DNA of 64,000 bases from Paracoccus sediminis (GCF_900188295.1 NZ_FZNM01000011.1:1-64000); one strand, 5' to 3'; shown: positions 40,939-52,284, counted from the stretch's first letter. The notes: a model not told the origin generated them from the letters alone. Translations and numbers: made by a program.

Positions 40939-42050
40939 CCAGCCATCCCGAACACGTCACCGTCCATGTCCCCCTGGGCGACCGCGCCTATGACGTGCGC
41001 ATCGGCGCGGGTCTGATCGACCGGGCCGGGGCCGAGATCGCGCCCCTGCTGCGGCGCTCTCGGGTCGCCATCGTCACCGACGACACGGTCGGCCCCCTGC
41101 ATCTGAAGCATCTGAAAGGGGCGCTGGCCGCGGACGGCATCGTGTCCGAGACGCTGGTCCTGCCGTCGGGCGAAGCCACGAAAAGCTGGCCGCACCTGAC
41201 GGCCTGCGTCGAATGGCTGCTGGAACAGCGCGTCGAACGCCGCGATGTGGTGGTGGCCCTGGGCGGCGGGGTGATCGGCGACCTGGTGGGCTTTGCCGCG
41301 GCCATCCTGCGCCGGGGCGTGCGCTTCGTGCAGATTCCCACCTCGCTTCTGGCGCAAGTGGACAGCAGCGTCGGCGGCAAGACCGGCATCAACAGCCAGC
41401 ATGGCAAGAACCTGATCGGCGCGTTCCACCAGCCGTCGCTGGTGCTGGCCGACATCGCGGTGCTGGACACCCTGTCGCCCCGCGATTTCCTGGCGGGCTA
41501 TGGCGAGGTCGCGAAATACGGATTGCTGGGCGACGCGGATTTCTTCGAATGGCTGGAAGATGCCGGCCCCCGCCTGCGTGGCGACATGGCGCTGCGCCAG
41601 CACGCCGTCGCCCATTCCGTCGCGATGAAAGCGGGCATCGTGACGCGGGACGAGACCGAACAGGGCGAACGCGCGCTGCTGAACCTGGGCCACACCTTCG
41701 GCCATGCGCTTGAATCGGCGACCGGCTATTCCAACCGGCTGCTGCACGGCGAAGGGGTTGCGATCGGCTGCGCGCTGGCCTTCGATCTGTCCGCCCGCAT
41801 GGGCCTGTGCAGCCAAGAGGCGCCGTCCCGCGTGCTGGCGCATCTGCGCGACATGGGAATGCCCGCCGCCATCCGCGACATTCCGGGACGATTGCCGGAC
41901 GACGCCGCGCTGATCGCGCTGATGGGGCAGGACAAGAAGGTGGTGGACGGCCGGCTGCGCTTTGTCCTGGCGCGCGGCATAGGCGAGGCGTTCGTCAGCG
42001 ACGGCGTGCCGCCCGAAACCCTGAAAGCCGTCCTGCGGGATGCGCGCTAG
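40935..42050 (+). CDS. aroB: 3-dehydroquinate synthase
   Basis: 371 aa, full length. It converts DAHP to 3-dehydroquinate with NAD and a divalent metal. The motifs are clear: VVALGGGVIGDLVGFAAA, RFVQIPTSLLAQVDSSVGGKTGIN, FLAGYGEVAKYGLL with metal-ligand Glu, and LNLGHTFGHALES with the two metal His residues. It is coupled to aroK. Confidence 0.97.
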   Translation: MTSHPEHVTVHVPLGDRAYDVRIGAGLIDRAGAEIAPLLRRSRVAIVTDDTVGPLHLKHLKGALAADGIVSETLVLPSGEATKSWPHLTACVEWLLEQRVERRDVVVALGGGVIGDLVGFAAAILRRGVRFVQIPTSLLAQVDSSVGGKTGINSQHGKNLIGAFHQPSLVLADIAVLDTLSPRDFLAGYGEVAKYGLLGDADFFEWLEDAGPRLRGDMALRQHAVAHSVAMKAGIVTRDETEQGERALLNLGHTFGHALESATGYSNRLLHGEGVAIGCALAFDLSARMGLCSQEAPSRVLAHLRDMGMPAAIRDIPGRLPDDAALIALMGQDKKVVDGRLRFVLARGIGEAFVSDGVPPETLKAVLRDAR

Positions 42051-42072
42051 GGGGCGGCATCCCGCCCGGATA

Positions 42073-42561
42073 TCAGAACGGAATCTCGTCGTCGTAATCG
42101 CTGCGGCTGCCGCCCGGGCCGCCCCGGCCTGCGCTGTCGCCCGACGCGCCGCCCCGGTCGTATTCGTCATAGCCGCCGCTGTCGCGACCGCCGCCGCCGC
42201 CTGAACCGCTGCGGCCGTCCAGCATCGTCAGCTCGCTCCGGAACGGACGCAGCGCCACCTCGGTCGAATAGCGGTCGGCCCCGGACTGGTCCTGCCATTT
42301 GCGGGTTTCCAGTTGGCCTTCGACGTAAATCTTGCTGCCCTTTTTCAGGTACTGTTCCGCCACCCGGACCAGGGGTTCGGAATGGATGACGACGGAATGC
42401 CATTCGGTCCGCTCCTTGCGCTCGCCGGTGTTGCGGTCCTTCCACGTCTCGGACGTGGCGATGCGCAGGTTCGCGATCTTGCCGCCGTTCTGGAACGTGC
42501 GGATTTCGGGATCGGCACCCAGGTTGCCGATCAGGATGACCTTGTTGACGCTGCCTGCCAT
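42073..42561 (-). CDS. ssb: Single-stranded DNA-binding protein
   Basis: 162 aa. The N-terminal OB fold (about 1-110) starts [19 protein letters not shown] and includes [22 protein letters not shown] and [17 protein letters not shown] Gly/Ser-rich disordered linker leads to the acidic tip DDEIPF, which recruits partner proteins. This is the chromosomal SSB. It is divergent from the transglycosylase gene and convergent with aroB. Confidence 0.98.
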   Translation of the reverse strand: MAGSVNKVILIGNLGADPEIRTFQNGGKIANLRIATSETWKDRNTGERKERTEWHSVVIHSEPLVRVAEQYLKKGSKIYVEGQLETRKWQDQSGADRYSTEVALRPFRSELTMLDGRSGSGGGGGRDSGGYDEYDRGGASGDSAGRGGPGGSRSDYDDEIPF

Positions 42562-42741
42562 GAATGGGGTTCCTTGAAGTGTCGCTGTGGCGATGGTCTA
42601 GCCCAGCGGTCGGGGCGATGCAAATGCGCGCTTTGCCGCCGATCCCGCCGGGGCGCGGTCCGGTCGGAAAGCGATGCTGGCGATGTGGTTTGAAACCTGT
42701 ATAGTCCCCTCAAAACCCAACAACACCAAGGGGCGGGGGCA

Positions 42742-43365
42742 ATGACATTCTTCCCAACCATCAAGGCTGGCCTGTGCGCGGTCGTCATTGCGGGCCTTGC
42801 ATTGCCGGCCGCGGCCGAAGGGCTGCGCCTGTCGGGCAGTTCGTCGAAGTCGCGTGCCGAACAGTTCGCCCGGCAGACCCGGCTGATGGATTCGCGTCTG
42901 GCCGGCCAGTACCAGCAATCGGCGCGGTTGCAGCCCAGCGGCCGCAATACCAGCTCTGTCGAGATCCAGCTTTCGGCGAACATCCCCGCCTATCGCGGCA
43001 AGCGCAGCGATTTCATCCCGCACGCCCGCGCTGCCGCGCGCCGTTACGGCATCCCCGAGGATCTGTTCCTGCGTCTTGTCCAGCAGGAATCGGGTTGGAA
43101 TCCGGGCGCGCGGTCGAACAAGGGCGCGACCGGCCTGGCCCAGCTGATGCCGGGCACGGCCGCCAAGCTGGGCGTGAACCCGCATGATCCGGTCCAGAAC
43201 CTGCAAGGCGGCGCGCGCTATCTGCGGATGATGTACAACCAGTTCGGCAACTGGCGCCTTGCCTTGGCCGCATACAATGCCGGGCCGGGCGCGGTCCAGA
43301 AATACAACGGCATTCCGCCCTATCGCGAAACCCGCAACTATGTGCGGATCATCGCGGGCAGCTAA
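42742..43365 (+). CDS. Lytic transglycosylase (SLT domain)
   Basis: 207 aa. A signal peptide (about 1-25) precedes the catalytic SLT domain: [31 protein letters not shown] with the acid Glu (about 118), [50 protein letters not shown]. It cleaves peptidoglycan glycan strands in the periplasm. Between the two parts is a Ser/Gln-rich region. GGGGGC precedes the start. A terminator follows that serves this gene and the converging hom gene. Confidence 0.93.
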   Translation: MTFFPTIKAGLCAVVIAGLALPAAAEGLRLSGSSSKSRAEQFARQTRLMDSRLAGQYQQSARLQPSGRNTSSVEIQLSANIPAYRGKRSDFIPHARAAARRYGIPEDLFLRLVQQESGWNPGARSNKGATGLAQLMPGTAAKLGVNPHDPVQNLQGGARYLRMMYNQFGNWRLALAAYNAGPGAVQKYNGIPPYRETRNYVRIIAGS

Positions 43366-43419
43366 GGCCCGTCTTCTTCGCGCAAATATCCTCGGGGGTG
43401 AATTGCCTGCAAGGCAAGA

Positions 43420-43440
43420 GGGGCGCGAGCGCCCCTTTTT
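43420..43440. terminator. Rho-independent terminator between convergent genes
   Basis: GGGGCGC and GCGCCCC with a GA loop are followed by five T on the plus strand, just after the transglycosylase gene and 3 bp from the hom stop. Confidence 0.7.
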
Positions 43441-43443
43441 CCG

Positions 43444-44748
43444 TCAGACCTCCTCGATCCGCAGTTCCACCGGCTCGCCGGCCAGAACGCCTGTGCGGGG
43501 CAGGGCCTCGATGGCGAAATCGATCGCCTCGGGCGTGGTCTTGTGGGTCACGACCAGGACCGGAACGCTGTCCGGGCTGTGCTGCCCGTATTGCCGCATC
43601 CGGTCGATGGAAATGCCCGCATTCCCCAGCACCGTCGCGACCTTGGCCAAGGCGCCCGGCTTGTCCTGCAATTCCAGCCGGATGTAGTAGGCGGCGGGAA
43701 CCGCGGTCCGGGCGGGCTGCGCCACCCGCAAGGTCGCCGCCGGCTGGCCGAACACCGGCAAGCGCACCCCGCGGGCGATCTCCACGATGTCCGACAGGAC
43801 CGCGCTTGCGGTCGGCCCTTCGCCCGCGCCCGCCCCCCGCAGCACGATCTGGCCCACGCTGTCGCCTTCGACGACGACCATGTTCGTGCCGCCGGTCAGT
43901 TGGCCCAGCGGGCTGTCCGCGGGCACAAGACAGGGCGACATGCGCTGTTCCAGCCCGCGCGGCGTCATCTGGGCCACGCCCAAGAGCTTGATCCGGTATC
44001 CCATGTCGGCGGCGCGGCGGATGTCGTCGATGCTGACCCGCTCGATTCCCTCGATCTCGACCGCGTCGAAATTGACCTGCGTGCCAAAGGCGATGGACGA
44101 CAGGATCGCCAGCTTGTGTCCCGCGTCGATGCCGCCCACGTCCAGCGTCGGATCGGCCTCCAGATAACCTAACTGGCGGGCTTCCTCGAACACGGCGTCA
44201 TAGGGCATGCCCGCGCTGTCCATGCGCGTCAGGATATAGTTGCAGGTGCCGTTCATCACGCCCATGACGCGGCGGATCTCGTTGCCGGCCAGCGATTCCG
44301 TCATGGCCTTGATGACGGGAATGCCGCCCGCCACCGCCGCCTCGAACCGCAGGGTGCGGCCCAGGCCCTCGGCCAGTTCGGCCAGCGCCTGGCCGTGGAC
44401 GGCAAGCAGCGCCTTGTTGGCCGTCACCACGTCCTTGCCCGACCGCAAGGCCGCCTCGATGCTGTCCTTGGCAATGCCGCTGTCGCCGCCCACCAGTTCG
44501 ACGAACAGATCCACGTCTTCGGCCGTGGCCACGGCCACGGCGTCGTCTTCCCAACGATAGGCCGACAGGTCGGCGTCGCGGTTCTTCATCCGGTCCCGCG
44601 CGCAGATGGCGGTGATCGCCACGGGGCGGCCGGTGCGCCGAGACAGCAGGTCGGCATGCTTCTGGACGATCTTGACGACACCGATCCCGACGGTGCCAAG
44701 CCCGGCGATGCCAAGTCTCAGGGGGTCGGGGCGAAGGGGGGACGACAT
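43444..44748 (-). CDS. hom: Homoserine dehydrogenase
   Basis: 434 aa. The N-terminal NAD(P)-binding fold is RLGIAGLGTVGIGVVKIV; the catalytic/substrate part includes GKDVVTANKALLAVHG, AAVAGGIPVIKAM, MGVMNGTCNYILTRM and EADPTLDVGGIDAGHKLAILSSIAFG. The C-terminal ACT domain (about 350-434: YYIRLELQDKPGALAKVATVL) gives feedback control by threonine. It reduces aspartate semialdehyde to homoserine for Met/Thr synthesis. Confidence 0.97.
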   Translation of the reverse strand: MSSPLRPDPLRLGIAGLGTVGIGVVKIVQKHADLLSRRTGRPVAITAICARDRMKNRDADLSAYRWEDDAVAVATAEDVDLFVELVGGDSGIAKDSIEAALRSGKDVVTANKALLAVHGQALAELAEGLGRTLRFEAAVAGGIPVIKAMTESLAGNEIRRVMGVMNGTCNYILTRMDSAGMPYDAVFEEARQLGYLEADPTLDVGGIDAGHKLAILSSIAFGTQVNFDAVEIEGIERVSIDDIRRAADMGYRIKLLGVAQMTPRGLEQRMSPCLVPADSPLGQLTGGTNMVVVEGDSVGQIVLRGAGAGEGPTASAVLSDIVEIARGVRLPVFGQPAATLRVAQPARTAVPAAYYIRLELQDKPGALAKVATVLGNAGISIDRMRQYGQHSPDSVPVLVVTHKTTPEAIDFAIEALPRTGVLAGEPVELRIEEV

Positions 44749-44812
44749 GGGGGCCTCTTGCGTAAGGTTGGCCCGCTGTTATCGCGCCGCGCGTCGTCAT
44801 GCAACGCGTCAG

Positions 44813-45331
44813 TCAGTCGCCGTCATGCCCCGCCCATTCGCCGTCGATCCCGGTGCCGCGCATGATCGACACGACGCGGCGGGCGGCGCGCAGCGTTTCG
44901 GCATGGATGGCGTGAACGGCGGCCGGATCCATGTCGTCGGGATAACGCTCGCCGCGGGTGTTGATGAAGGTGGGGTGCCACTGGCCGGGCCTTGCGCCCG
45001 GACGCCAGGACGCATGGCACAGCAGATTGCGTTGCAGACGGATGGCGCGCAGGTCGTCGGCCAGGGTTTGACGCCCCTCGATATCGGCCTGCTTCATGGC
45101 CGCCGCGAAACTGTCGATCAATGTGCCCAGGGTGTCGTCGGCGATCTCCTCCATCCGGCGCAGCCATTGCCGCAACGCCTTGTCGTTGACCTCCTGGCCC
45201 AGGCCGGCGCGCGTCAGCGAAAAGATCGCGCGCTTCAAAGCCTCCTCCAGGAATCCGAAGGCGGATACCGCATGGCCGATGGCGGCCGCCATCTCGTCGG
45301 ACAGGCGATCGGGGGCGCGCGGCAGGCTCAT
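44813..45331 (-). CDS. Hypothetical protein with a HEPN-like RX4H motif
   Basis: 172 aa, mostly helical. LRAIRLQRNLLCHASW contains Arg-x4-His (RNLLCH), a spacing typical of HEPN nuclease active sites, after helices FLEEALKRAIFSL and MEEIADDTLGTLIDSF. The rest of the helical HEPN bundle is plausible. One motif is weak evidence, and non-catalytic homologues exist. It is next to the glycosyltransferase gene with 1 bp between them on the same strand, so both probably share a transcript. Confidence 0.55.
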   Translation of the reverse strand: MSLPRAPDRLSDEMAAAIGHAVSAFGFLEEALKRAIFSLTRAGLGQEVNDKALRQWLRRMEEIADDTLGTLIDSFAAAMKQADIEGRQTLADDLRAIRLQRNLLCHASWRPGARPGQWHPTFINTRGERYPDDMDPAAVHAIHAETLRAARRVVSIMRGTGIDGEWAGHDGD

Positions 45332-45332
45332 G

Positions 45333-46148
45333 TCATTCGCGCCACAGCTCTTTGACCCAGGTCGCGGGCAGCAGGTAATGGCGCAGGTGCCGGGACAGGC
45401 TCTCGCGGCGTTTCCCCGAAAAGGCGTCGCGCAGATGGTCCATCGGCGGGCGGTGGACCTCGCCCTCGTGCCAGCGGCCCGCGATGGCGTCGGGCGGGTT
45501 CAGGTTGCCCGCAAAGATCACGACCCGGCTGTTCCGGGGCACTTTCGGTTGGCGCAGGTAATTCAGCGGAAAGGGCGGGACCGAATGCATCCTGAAATGC
45601 GCCAGCCAGCCGCGCGGCCAGAATCTGACGCCGCCCGGCGCGTTGCGGGTCACGAACCGCTGTTCGTATTTGTATCGGTCCGCCACCCCCTGCGGATCGG
45701 CGCGAAAGATGCCCTGCAACGGCGCCAGCCTGCCCACCCGCATCCGATAGACCGAGGTCTGGCCCAGCTTCTCGAAAGGCGTGTTCGGGTTGCGCCCCAG
45801 GATCGTGTCGTCGGGATCGCCAAAGGTGAAGAACGGATCCAGATCGCCGGTGACGATGACGTCCAGATCCAGGAACAGCACCACCCCGGTCACGTCGCCC
45901 AGATCGCCCCACAGCCGCGACTTGGGCCATTTGCCCCGCGTGTTGACGGGCGCCTGGTATTCAAAGACCGGCAGGGGCCTGACGGCGATGTCGGGATGCA
46001 GGTCTGTCCCGTCGTCGGTAAAGCAGAACAGCCGAAAGGGCGGGGTGATGTTGCGGCCGATCATCCCGTGCAGGCGGTTGACGTATTCCGGCCCGAACTT
46101 CGTGCCCCATTTGATGCAGATGATCTGCTTGATGTCCGGCGCGTCCAT
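45333..46148 (-). CDS. Glycosyltransferase-like protein with DLD motif
   Basis: 271 aa. The Rossmann-like start IICIKWGTKFGPEYVNRLHGMI is followed by FRLFCFTDD, then VVLFLDLDVIVTGDLDPFF, the metal-binding DxD-type motif of GT-A enzymes such as GT8/GT32. Later, YKYEQRFVTRNAPGGVRFWP and MHSVPPFPLNYLRQPKVP are typical for bacterial capsule-related glycosyltransferases. There is no signal peptide. The donor and acceptor sugars are unknown. It shares a transcript with the HEPN-like gene. Confidence 0.8.
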   Translation of the reverse strand: MDAPDIKQIICIKWGTKFGPEYVNRLHGMIGRNITPPFRLFCFTDDGTDLHPDIAVRPLPVFEYQAPVNTRGKWPKSRLWGDLGDVTGVVLFLDLDVIVTGDLDPFFTFGDPDDTILGRNPNTPFEKLGQTSVYRMRVGRLAPLQGIFRADPQGVADRYKYEQRFVTRNAPGGVRFWPRGWLAHFRMHSVPPFPLNYLRQPKVPRNSRVVIFAGNLNPPDAIAGRWHEGEVHRPPMDHLRDAFSGKRRESLSRHLRHYLLPATWVKELWRE

Positions 46149-46236
46149 CCGCTGCCCCCCGTTTTGCCGGCAAGGGTTTCACAGCCATCACGCCGTGGCA
46201 ATGTCTTTGCCTTGGTCAAAATATCCCGCAGGGGGT

Positions 46237-46259
46237 CCGGGGGACGCGAAGTCCCCCGG
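46237..46259. terminator. Hairpin downstream of the methylmalonyl-CoA mutase gene
   Basis: CCGGGGGAC and GTCCCCCGG form a 9-bp stem with a GCGAA loop, inside a larger TCCCGC/GCGGGA pairing. There is no T-run. It lies between scpA and the glycosyltransferase gene. Confidence 0.4.
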
Positions 46260-46278
46260 CCATCGCGGGACGCAGGGA

Positions 46279-48414
<2,136 letters not shown>

Positions 48415-48472
48415 GGTCGATCCTTTCGCACGGCGCGGCCCGCCCTATATTCACAAACAGGAAGGGGTGCCG

Positions 48473-48988
48473 ATGAAGTTGAAATTGCTGATAGCCGCGA
48501 TGCTGACAGCCGCCATGGGCCCGGCGCGCGAAGCGCCGCCGCCCGAGATCCCGTCCCAAACCGAGGCAAGGCCCGTCAGCCCCGAGGAACTGGCCCCCCC
48601 CCAACCCCAGCCCGCGCGTCCCGAACTGCGCATCCTGTCCGCGACGGATACCCGGCCCGAGGATTTCCTGTGGAACGCCCGTCCCGTCGTCGTCTTTGCC
48701 GACACCCCCGATGATCCGGCCTTTCGCGAACAGCTGAGGGCGCTGGCGGGACGCAACGGTGCCTTGGTGGAACGCGATGTCGTGGTCATCACCGACAGCG
48801 ACCCGCAGTCCCGCAGTCCCTGGCGGCAGGAACTGCATCCGCGCGGCTTTTCGCTGGTCATCATCGACAAGGACGGCCAGGTGAAACAGCGCCGCCCACT
48901 GCCCTGGGACGTGCGCGAAATCAGCCGTGCCATCGACAAGCTGCCCCTGCGGCGCCAGGAAATCGGCCGGGCCGGGCTGTTGCCATGA
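48473..48988 (+). CDS. DUF4174 exported protein, paralogue 1
   Basis: 171 aa. A short signal peptide (MKLKLLIAAMLTAAMG) is followed by a Pro-rich linker and the DUF4174 thioredoxin-like domain: RPVVVFADTPDDPAFREQLRAL, DVVVITDSDPQSRSPWRQEL, FSLVIIDKDGQVKQRRPLPWDVREISRAIDKLPLRRQE. No CxxC is present, so it is not a classical thiol-disulfide enzyme. A second DUF4174 gene lies 750 bp downstream. AGGAAGGGG precedes ATG 48473, and TATATT at 48446-48451 may be its -10 box. Confidence 0.8.
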   Translation: MKLKLLIAAMLTAAMGPAREAPPPEIPSQTEARPVSPEELAPPQPQPARPELRILSATDTRPEDFLWNARPVVVFADTPDDPAFREQLRALAGRNGALVERDVVVITDSDPQSRSPWRQELHPRGFSLVIIDKDGQVKQRRPLPWDVREISRAIDKLPLRRQEIGRAGLLP

Positions 48989-48991
48989 TCG

Positions 48992-49020
48992 TTGATAATC
49001 CGCGCGGCCCCGCCTATATT
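48992..49020 (+). promoter_or_regulatory. Strong sigma-70-type promoter before a 21-codon ORF
   Basis: TTGATA (48992-48997) and TATATT (49015-49020) are separated by exactly 17 bp, near-consensus -35 and -10 boxes. Transcription would begin about 20 bases before the ORF at 49047. Confidence 0.6.
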
Positions 49021-49046
49021 GCGTTCACAGGACGGAAAGGTTCGCC

Positions 49047-49112
49047 ATGAGCACGACATCCTATAACCCGCCCCCCATCACCGGCCGGACCGGCCCGAAG
49101 CCGGGCTATTGA
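49047..49112 (+). CDS. Putative 21-aa small protein
   Basis: An ATG ORF of 21 codons encoding MSTTSYNPPPITGRTGPKPG plus Tyr. A good ribosome site (GGAAAGG, 6-7 bases upstream) and a near-consensus promoter with a short leader precede it. It is Pro/Gly/Thr-rich with no membrane segment. It overlaps the end of the opposite-strand gene by 35 bases. It may be a small protein or the start of a small RNA; conservation would decide. Confidence 0.4.
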   Translation: MSTTSYNPPPITGRTGPKPGY

Positions 49113-49668
49113 TCGTCTTTCGATACGCCGCGCCCCGGCCATCCAGATTGGCGCGGATCGCCTCCAGCGCCTGTTCGCCCAGTTCCAGGGCCTCGATCTT
49201 CATCGAGATGTAGTCGTGATACATCCCGGCCGCGCGTTCGGCGCCGATCCGGGCGACGTCCAGCACCCGCAGGTCGCTTATCATTGCCGAAATGGCATTC
49301 AATTGGCTGTAATACAACACGACCGGATCCACCGTGTCGCGCGGCAGGACGTGAATATCGCCGATGATGGCCCGAAACACCGCATCGTTGTGTTCGGTCG
49401 GGATGACCGGAAAGAAATCCGGTTCGGTCAGGATGCGGTGCTTGATCCCCGCGCCGTATTCTCCTACGTTGTCGCGCGTCAGCACGGCCAGATAGGCGCG
49501 GATTTCCGCAAACACGGCGCGCTGCACGTCCCGCACCCGTTCGGCCCGCAGGGTCGCGTCCCGCCTGCGGTTCTGAAGCGCCACCACCCACCAGCCGATC
49601 GCCAGGAACAGCCCGGCAATGACCGCCTGTTGCGCCTGGGGGCTGAGATAGGCGTCAAAGAGCGGCAT
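49078..49668 (-). CDS. Membrane-anchored hypothetical protein
   Basis: 196 aa. One hydrophobic helix (QAVIAGLFLAIGWWVVAL, about 14-31) is followed by a long helical cytoplasmic domain with RVRDVQRAVFAEIRAYLAVL and a helical C-terminus EALELGEQALEAIRA. No enzyme motif was seen. It is in the opposite orientation to the DUF4174 pair it separates. Confidence 0.65.
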   Translation of the reverse strand: MPLFDAYLSPQAQQAVIAGLFLAIGWWVVALQNRRRDATLRAERVRDVQRAVFAEIRAYLAVLTRDNVGEYGAGIKHRILTEPDFFPVIPTEHNDAVFRAIIGDIHVLPRDTVDPVVLYYSQLNAISAMISDLRVLDVARIGAERAAGMYHDYISMKIEALELGEQALEAIRANLDGRGAAYRKTINSPASGRSGR

Positions 49669-49730
49669 TGCGCCACACCCCGGAACCGGATCGACGGACC
49701 CTGCGTCCTGATTCCGGAAACGAGCCTGCC

Positions 49731-50156
49731 ATGCGTCTGCCGCTGATTTCCCTGACCGCCCTTGCCCTTGCAGGCTGGCCTGTTCTGGCGGCGGCCGATT
49801 CAGGCCGGGGAACGGGCGACGCCCGACCCCAGCCGATCCGGCAGGACAGCCTGGAATCCCTGCGTTGGAAAGCCCGGCTGGTGGTTGTCCTGGGCAACGG
49901 CGCCCAGGTCGAGGCGCAAACGGCGGCGCTGCAAGCCGATCGGCAGGCGCTGATCGACCGCGACATGGTCATCCTGATCGACGGGCCGGGCGCCGGGCCG
50001 CTGCGGGACCGGGCAGGGAACGGGTTTGCGATCCTGCTGATCGGCAAGGACGGCGGGATAAAGCGGGTCTGGACCGAACCCGTCGCGGCGCAAGAGATCT
50101 TCGACCTTATCGACACCATGCCGATGCGCCGACGCGAAGCCGCGCAGGACGGCTGA
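49731..50156 (+). CDS. DUF4174 exported protein, paralogue 2
   Basis: 141 aa. It has a clear signal peptide (MRLPLISLTALALAGWPVLAAA) and the DUF4174 core: KARLVVVLGNGAQVEAQ, LIDRDMVILIDGPGAG, FAILLIGKDGGIKRVWTEPVAAQEIFDLIDTMPMRRREAA. It matches paralogue 1 in the IDKLPLRR/IDTMPMRR tail. The role of this family is unknown; location in the periplasm and a thioredoxin-like fold without Cys are inferred. Confidence 0.8.
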   Translation: MRLPLISLTALALAGWPVLAAADSGRGTGDARPQPIRQDSLESLRWKARLVVVLGNGAQVEAQTAALQADRQALIDRDMVILIDGPGAGPLRDRAGNGFAILLIGKDGGIKRVWTEPVAAQEIFDLIDTMPMRRREAAQDG

Positions 50157-50190
50157 TCGGCACGGCACGCCAGGATCGCGGCGATGCGGA

Positions 50191-52188
50191 TCATTGGAAT
50201 TCCAGGATCACGTCATCGACACGCAGGCTCTGGCCCGCCTGGGCGTTCACCGACCGGACCACGCCCTTGCGTTCGGCGCGCAGGATGTTTTCCATCTTCA
50301 TCGCCTCGACCGTGGCAAGGGCCTGGCCTTCCTGCACCTCGTCGCCGGGCGCCACGGCGATCTTCACCACCAGGCCCGGCATCGGGCACAGCAGGAATTT
50401 CGATGTGTCGGGGGGCAGTTTTTCGGGCATCAGGCGGGCCAGTTCGGCGGTGCGGGGGCGGCGGACCTGGACGCGCAGGTCGGCGCCTCGGGTGCGCAGC
50501 CGGAAACCGGCGGGGATCTTGTCGACCTTCAGCACCAGCGGGCGGCCATCGACCACCAGCCGGGCCAGGGTCCGGCCGGGCTTCCAGTCGCTTTCGACGC
50601 GAAGGTCGCGGCCATCCACGGCCACGGTCGCGCCGTCGCGGTCGGCGCGGATGCGAACCGGGATTTCGCGGCCGTCGATGAAGACCACCCAGTTCTCGCC
50701 CACGCGGCGTTCATGGTTGTCCAGCCGCCCGCTGATCCGGGTGCGCCGGATTTCGGCCACGCGGTGCATGGCCGATGCTGCCGCCGCCACGCGGGCCAGT
50801 TCGTCGTCGGGCAGGACCGCGCCCTCGAAGCCTTCGGGGTATTCCTCGGCGATGAACGCGGTGGTGATGTCGCCCGCGACGAATTTCGGATGGTCCATGA
50901 CGGCGGACAGGAAGGGCAGGTTGTGGCCGATGCCCTCGACCTCGAATTCGTCCAGGGCCACCCGCATCGCCTGGATGGCCTTGTCCCGCGTGGGCGCCCA
51001 GGTGCACAGCTTGGCGATCATCGGGTCATAGAACATGCTGATCTCGCCCCCCTCGAAAACGCCGGTGTCGTTCCTCACGACATGGCTTTCGTCTGCCACC
51101 TCGGCCGGGGGACGATAGCGGGTCAGCCGCCCGATCGAGGGCAGGAAGTTGCGATACGGATCCTCGGCATACAGGCGGCTTTCCATGGCCCAGCCGTTGA
51201 TGGCCAAGTCGGACTGGACAAAGGGCAGGGGTTCGCCCGCCGCCACGCGGATCATCTGTTCCACCAGATCGATGCCGGCGATCAGTTCCGTCACCGGGTG
51301 TTCCACCTGCAACCGGGTGTTCATTTCCAGGAAATAGAAGTTCTTCTGCCCGTCCACGATGAATTCCACCGTGCCCGCACTGGTGTAACCCACGGCCTTG
51401 GCCAGCGCGACCGCCTGTTCGCCCATGGCGCGGCGGGTTTCCGGGTCCAGAAAGGGCGAGGGCGCTTCCTCGATGACCTTCTGGTTGCGCCGCTGGATCG
51501 AACATTCACGTTCGTGCAGATAGACCGCGTTGCCGTGCGTGTCGGCCAGCACCTGGATTTCGATGTGGCGGGGCTGGGTCACGAATTTCTCGATGAAGAT
51601 GCGGTCGTCGCCAAAGCTGCTGGCGGCTTCGCTGCGCGAGCTGTCGAACCCCTCGCGGGCCTCCTGGTTGGTCCAGGCGATGCGCATTCCCTTGCCGCCG
51701 CCGCCCGCCGATGCCTTTATCATCACCGGATAGCCGATCTGGCCGCTGATCCGCACCGCGTCCTCGGCATCCGCGATCAGGCCCATGTGGCCGGGAACGG
51801 TGGACACGCCCGCTTCCTGGGCGATCTTCTTCGAGGTGATCTTGTCGCCCATGGCCTCGATGGCGGGCGACGGCGGGCCGACGAAGACGATGCCTTCGCG
51901 CTCCAGCGCCTCGGCGAACTTCATGTTTTCGGACAGGAAGCCGTAACCGGGGTGGACGGCCTGGGCGCCGGTCTGGCGGATGGCGTCCATGATCCGGTCG
52001 ATCACGATATAGGACTGGTTTGCGGGGGGAGGGCCGATAGGAACGGCCTCGTCGGCCATCTTCACATGCAGCGCGTTGCGGTCGGCGTCGGAATAGACGG
52101 CGACGGTCGCAATGCCCATCCTGCGGGCGGTCTTGATGACGCGGCAGGAGATCTCGCCGCGGTTGGCGATCAGGATTTTCTTGAACAT
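50191..52188 (-). CDS. pccA: Propionyl-CoA carboxylase alpha subunit (biotin carboxylase + BCCP)
   Basis: 665 aa. An N-terminal biotin carboxylase (FKKILIANRGEISCRVIKTARRMGI; ATP-grasp loop MIKASAGGGGKGMRIA; FLEMNTRLQVEHPVTE) is followed by a linker/BT domain and a C-terminal biotinyl domain with the target Lys in VEAMKMENILRAE. It carboxylates biotin and passes CO2 to PccB. The size and domain order match propionyl-CoA (rather than acetyl-CoA) carboxylase, and pccB and scpA are nearby on the same strand. Confidence 0.96.
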   Translation of the reverse strand: MFKKILIANRGEISCRVIKTARRMGIATVAVYSDADRNALHVKMADEAVPIGPPPANQSYIVIDRIMDAIRQTGAQAVHPGYGFLSENMKFAEALEREGIVFVGPPSPAIEAMGDKITSKKIAQEAGVSTVPGHMGLIADAEDAVRISGQIGYPVMIKASAGGGGKGMRIAWTNQEAREGFDSSRSEAASSFGDDRIFIEKFVTQPRHIEIQVLADTHGNAVYLHERECSIQRRNQKVIEEAPSPFLDPETRRAMGEQAVALAKAVGYTSAGTVEFIVDGQKNFYFLEMNTRLQVEHPVTELIAGIDLVEQMIRVAAGEPLPFVQSDLAINGWAMESRLYAEDPYRNFLPSIGRLTRYRPPAEVADESHVVRNDTGVFEGGEISMFYDPMIAKLCTWAPTRDKAIQAMRVALDEFEVEGIGHNLPFLSAVMDHPKFVAGDITTAFIAEEYPEGFEGAVLPDDELARVAAAASAMHRVAEIRRTRISGRLDNHERRVGENWVVFIDGREIPVRIRADRDGATVAVDGRDLRVESDWKPGRTLARLVVDGRPLVLKVDKIPAGFRLRTRGADLRVQVRRPRTAELARLMPEKLPPDTSKFLLCPMPGLVVKIAVAPGDEVQEGQALATVEAMKMENILRAERKGVVRSVNAQAGQSLRVDDVILEFQ

Positions 52189-52209
52189 TGGCCCCCCCGG
52201 CCGGACATG

Positions 52210-52244
52210 AAAAAGCCGCCCAGGGGCACGGGGCCTTGGGCGGC
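52210..52244 (-). terminator. Rho-independent terminator of the small lipoprotein gene
   Basis: On the minus strand GCCGCCCA pairs with TGGGCGGC and is followed by TTTTT. It ends transcription of the small lipoprotein gene just before pccA. Confidence 0.65.
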
Positions 52245-52284
52245 GATCAGGATGCGGCGCGGCCAGGGCGCCGCGATCAGGTGA

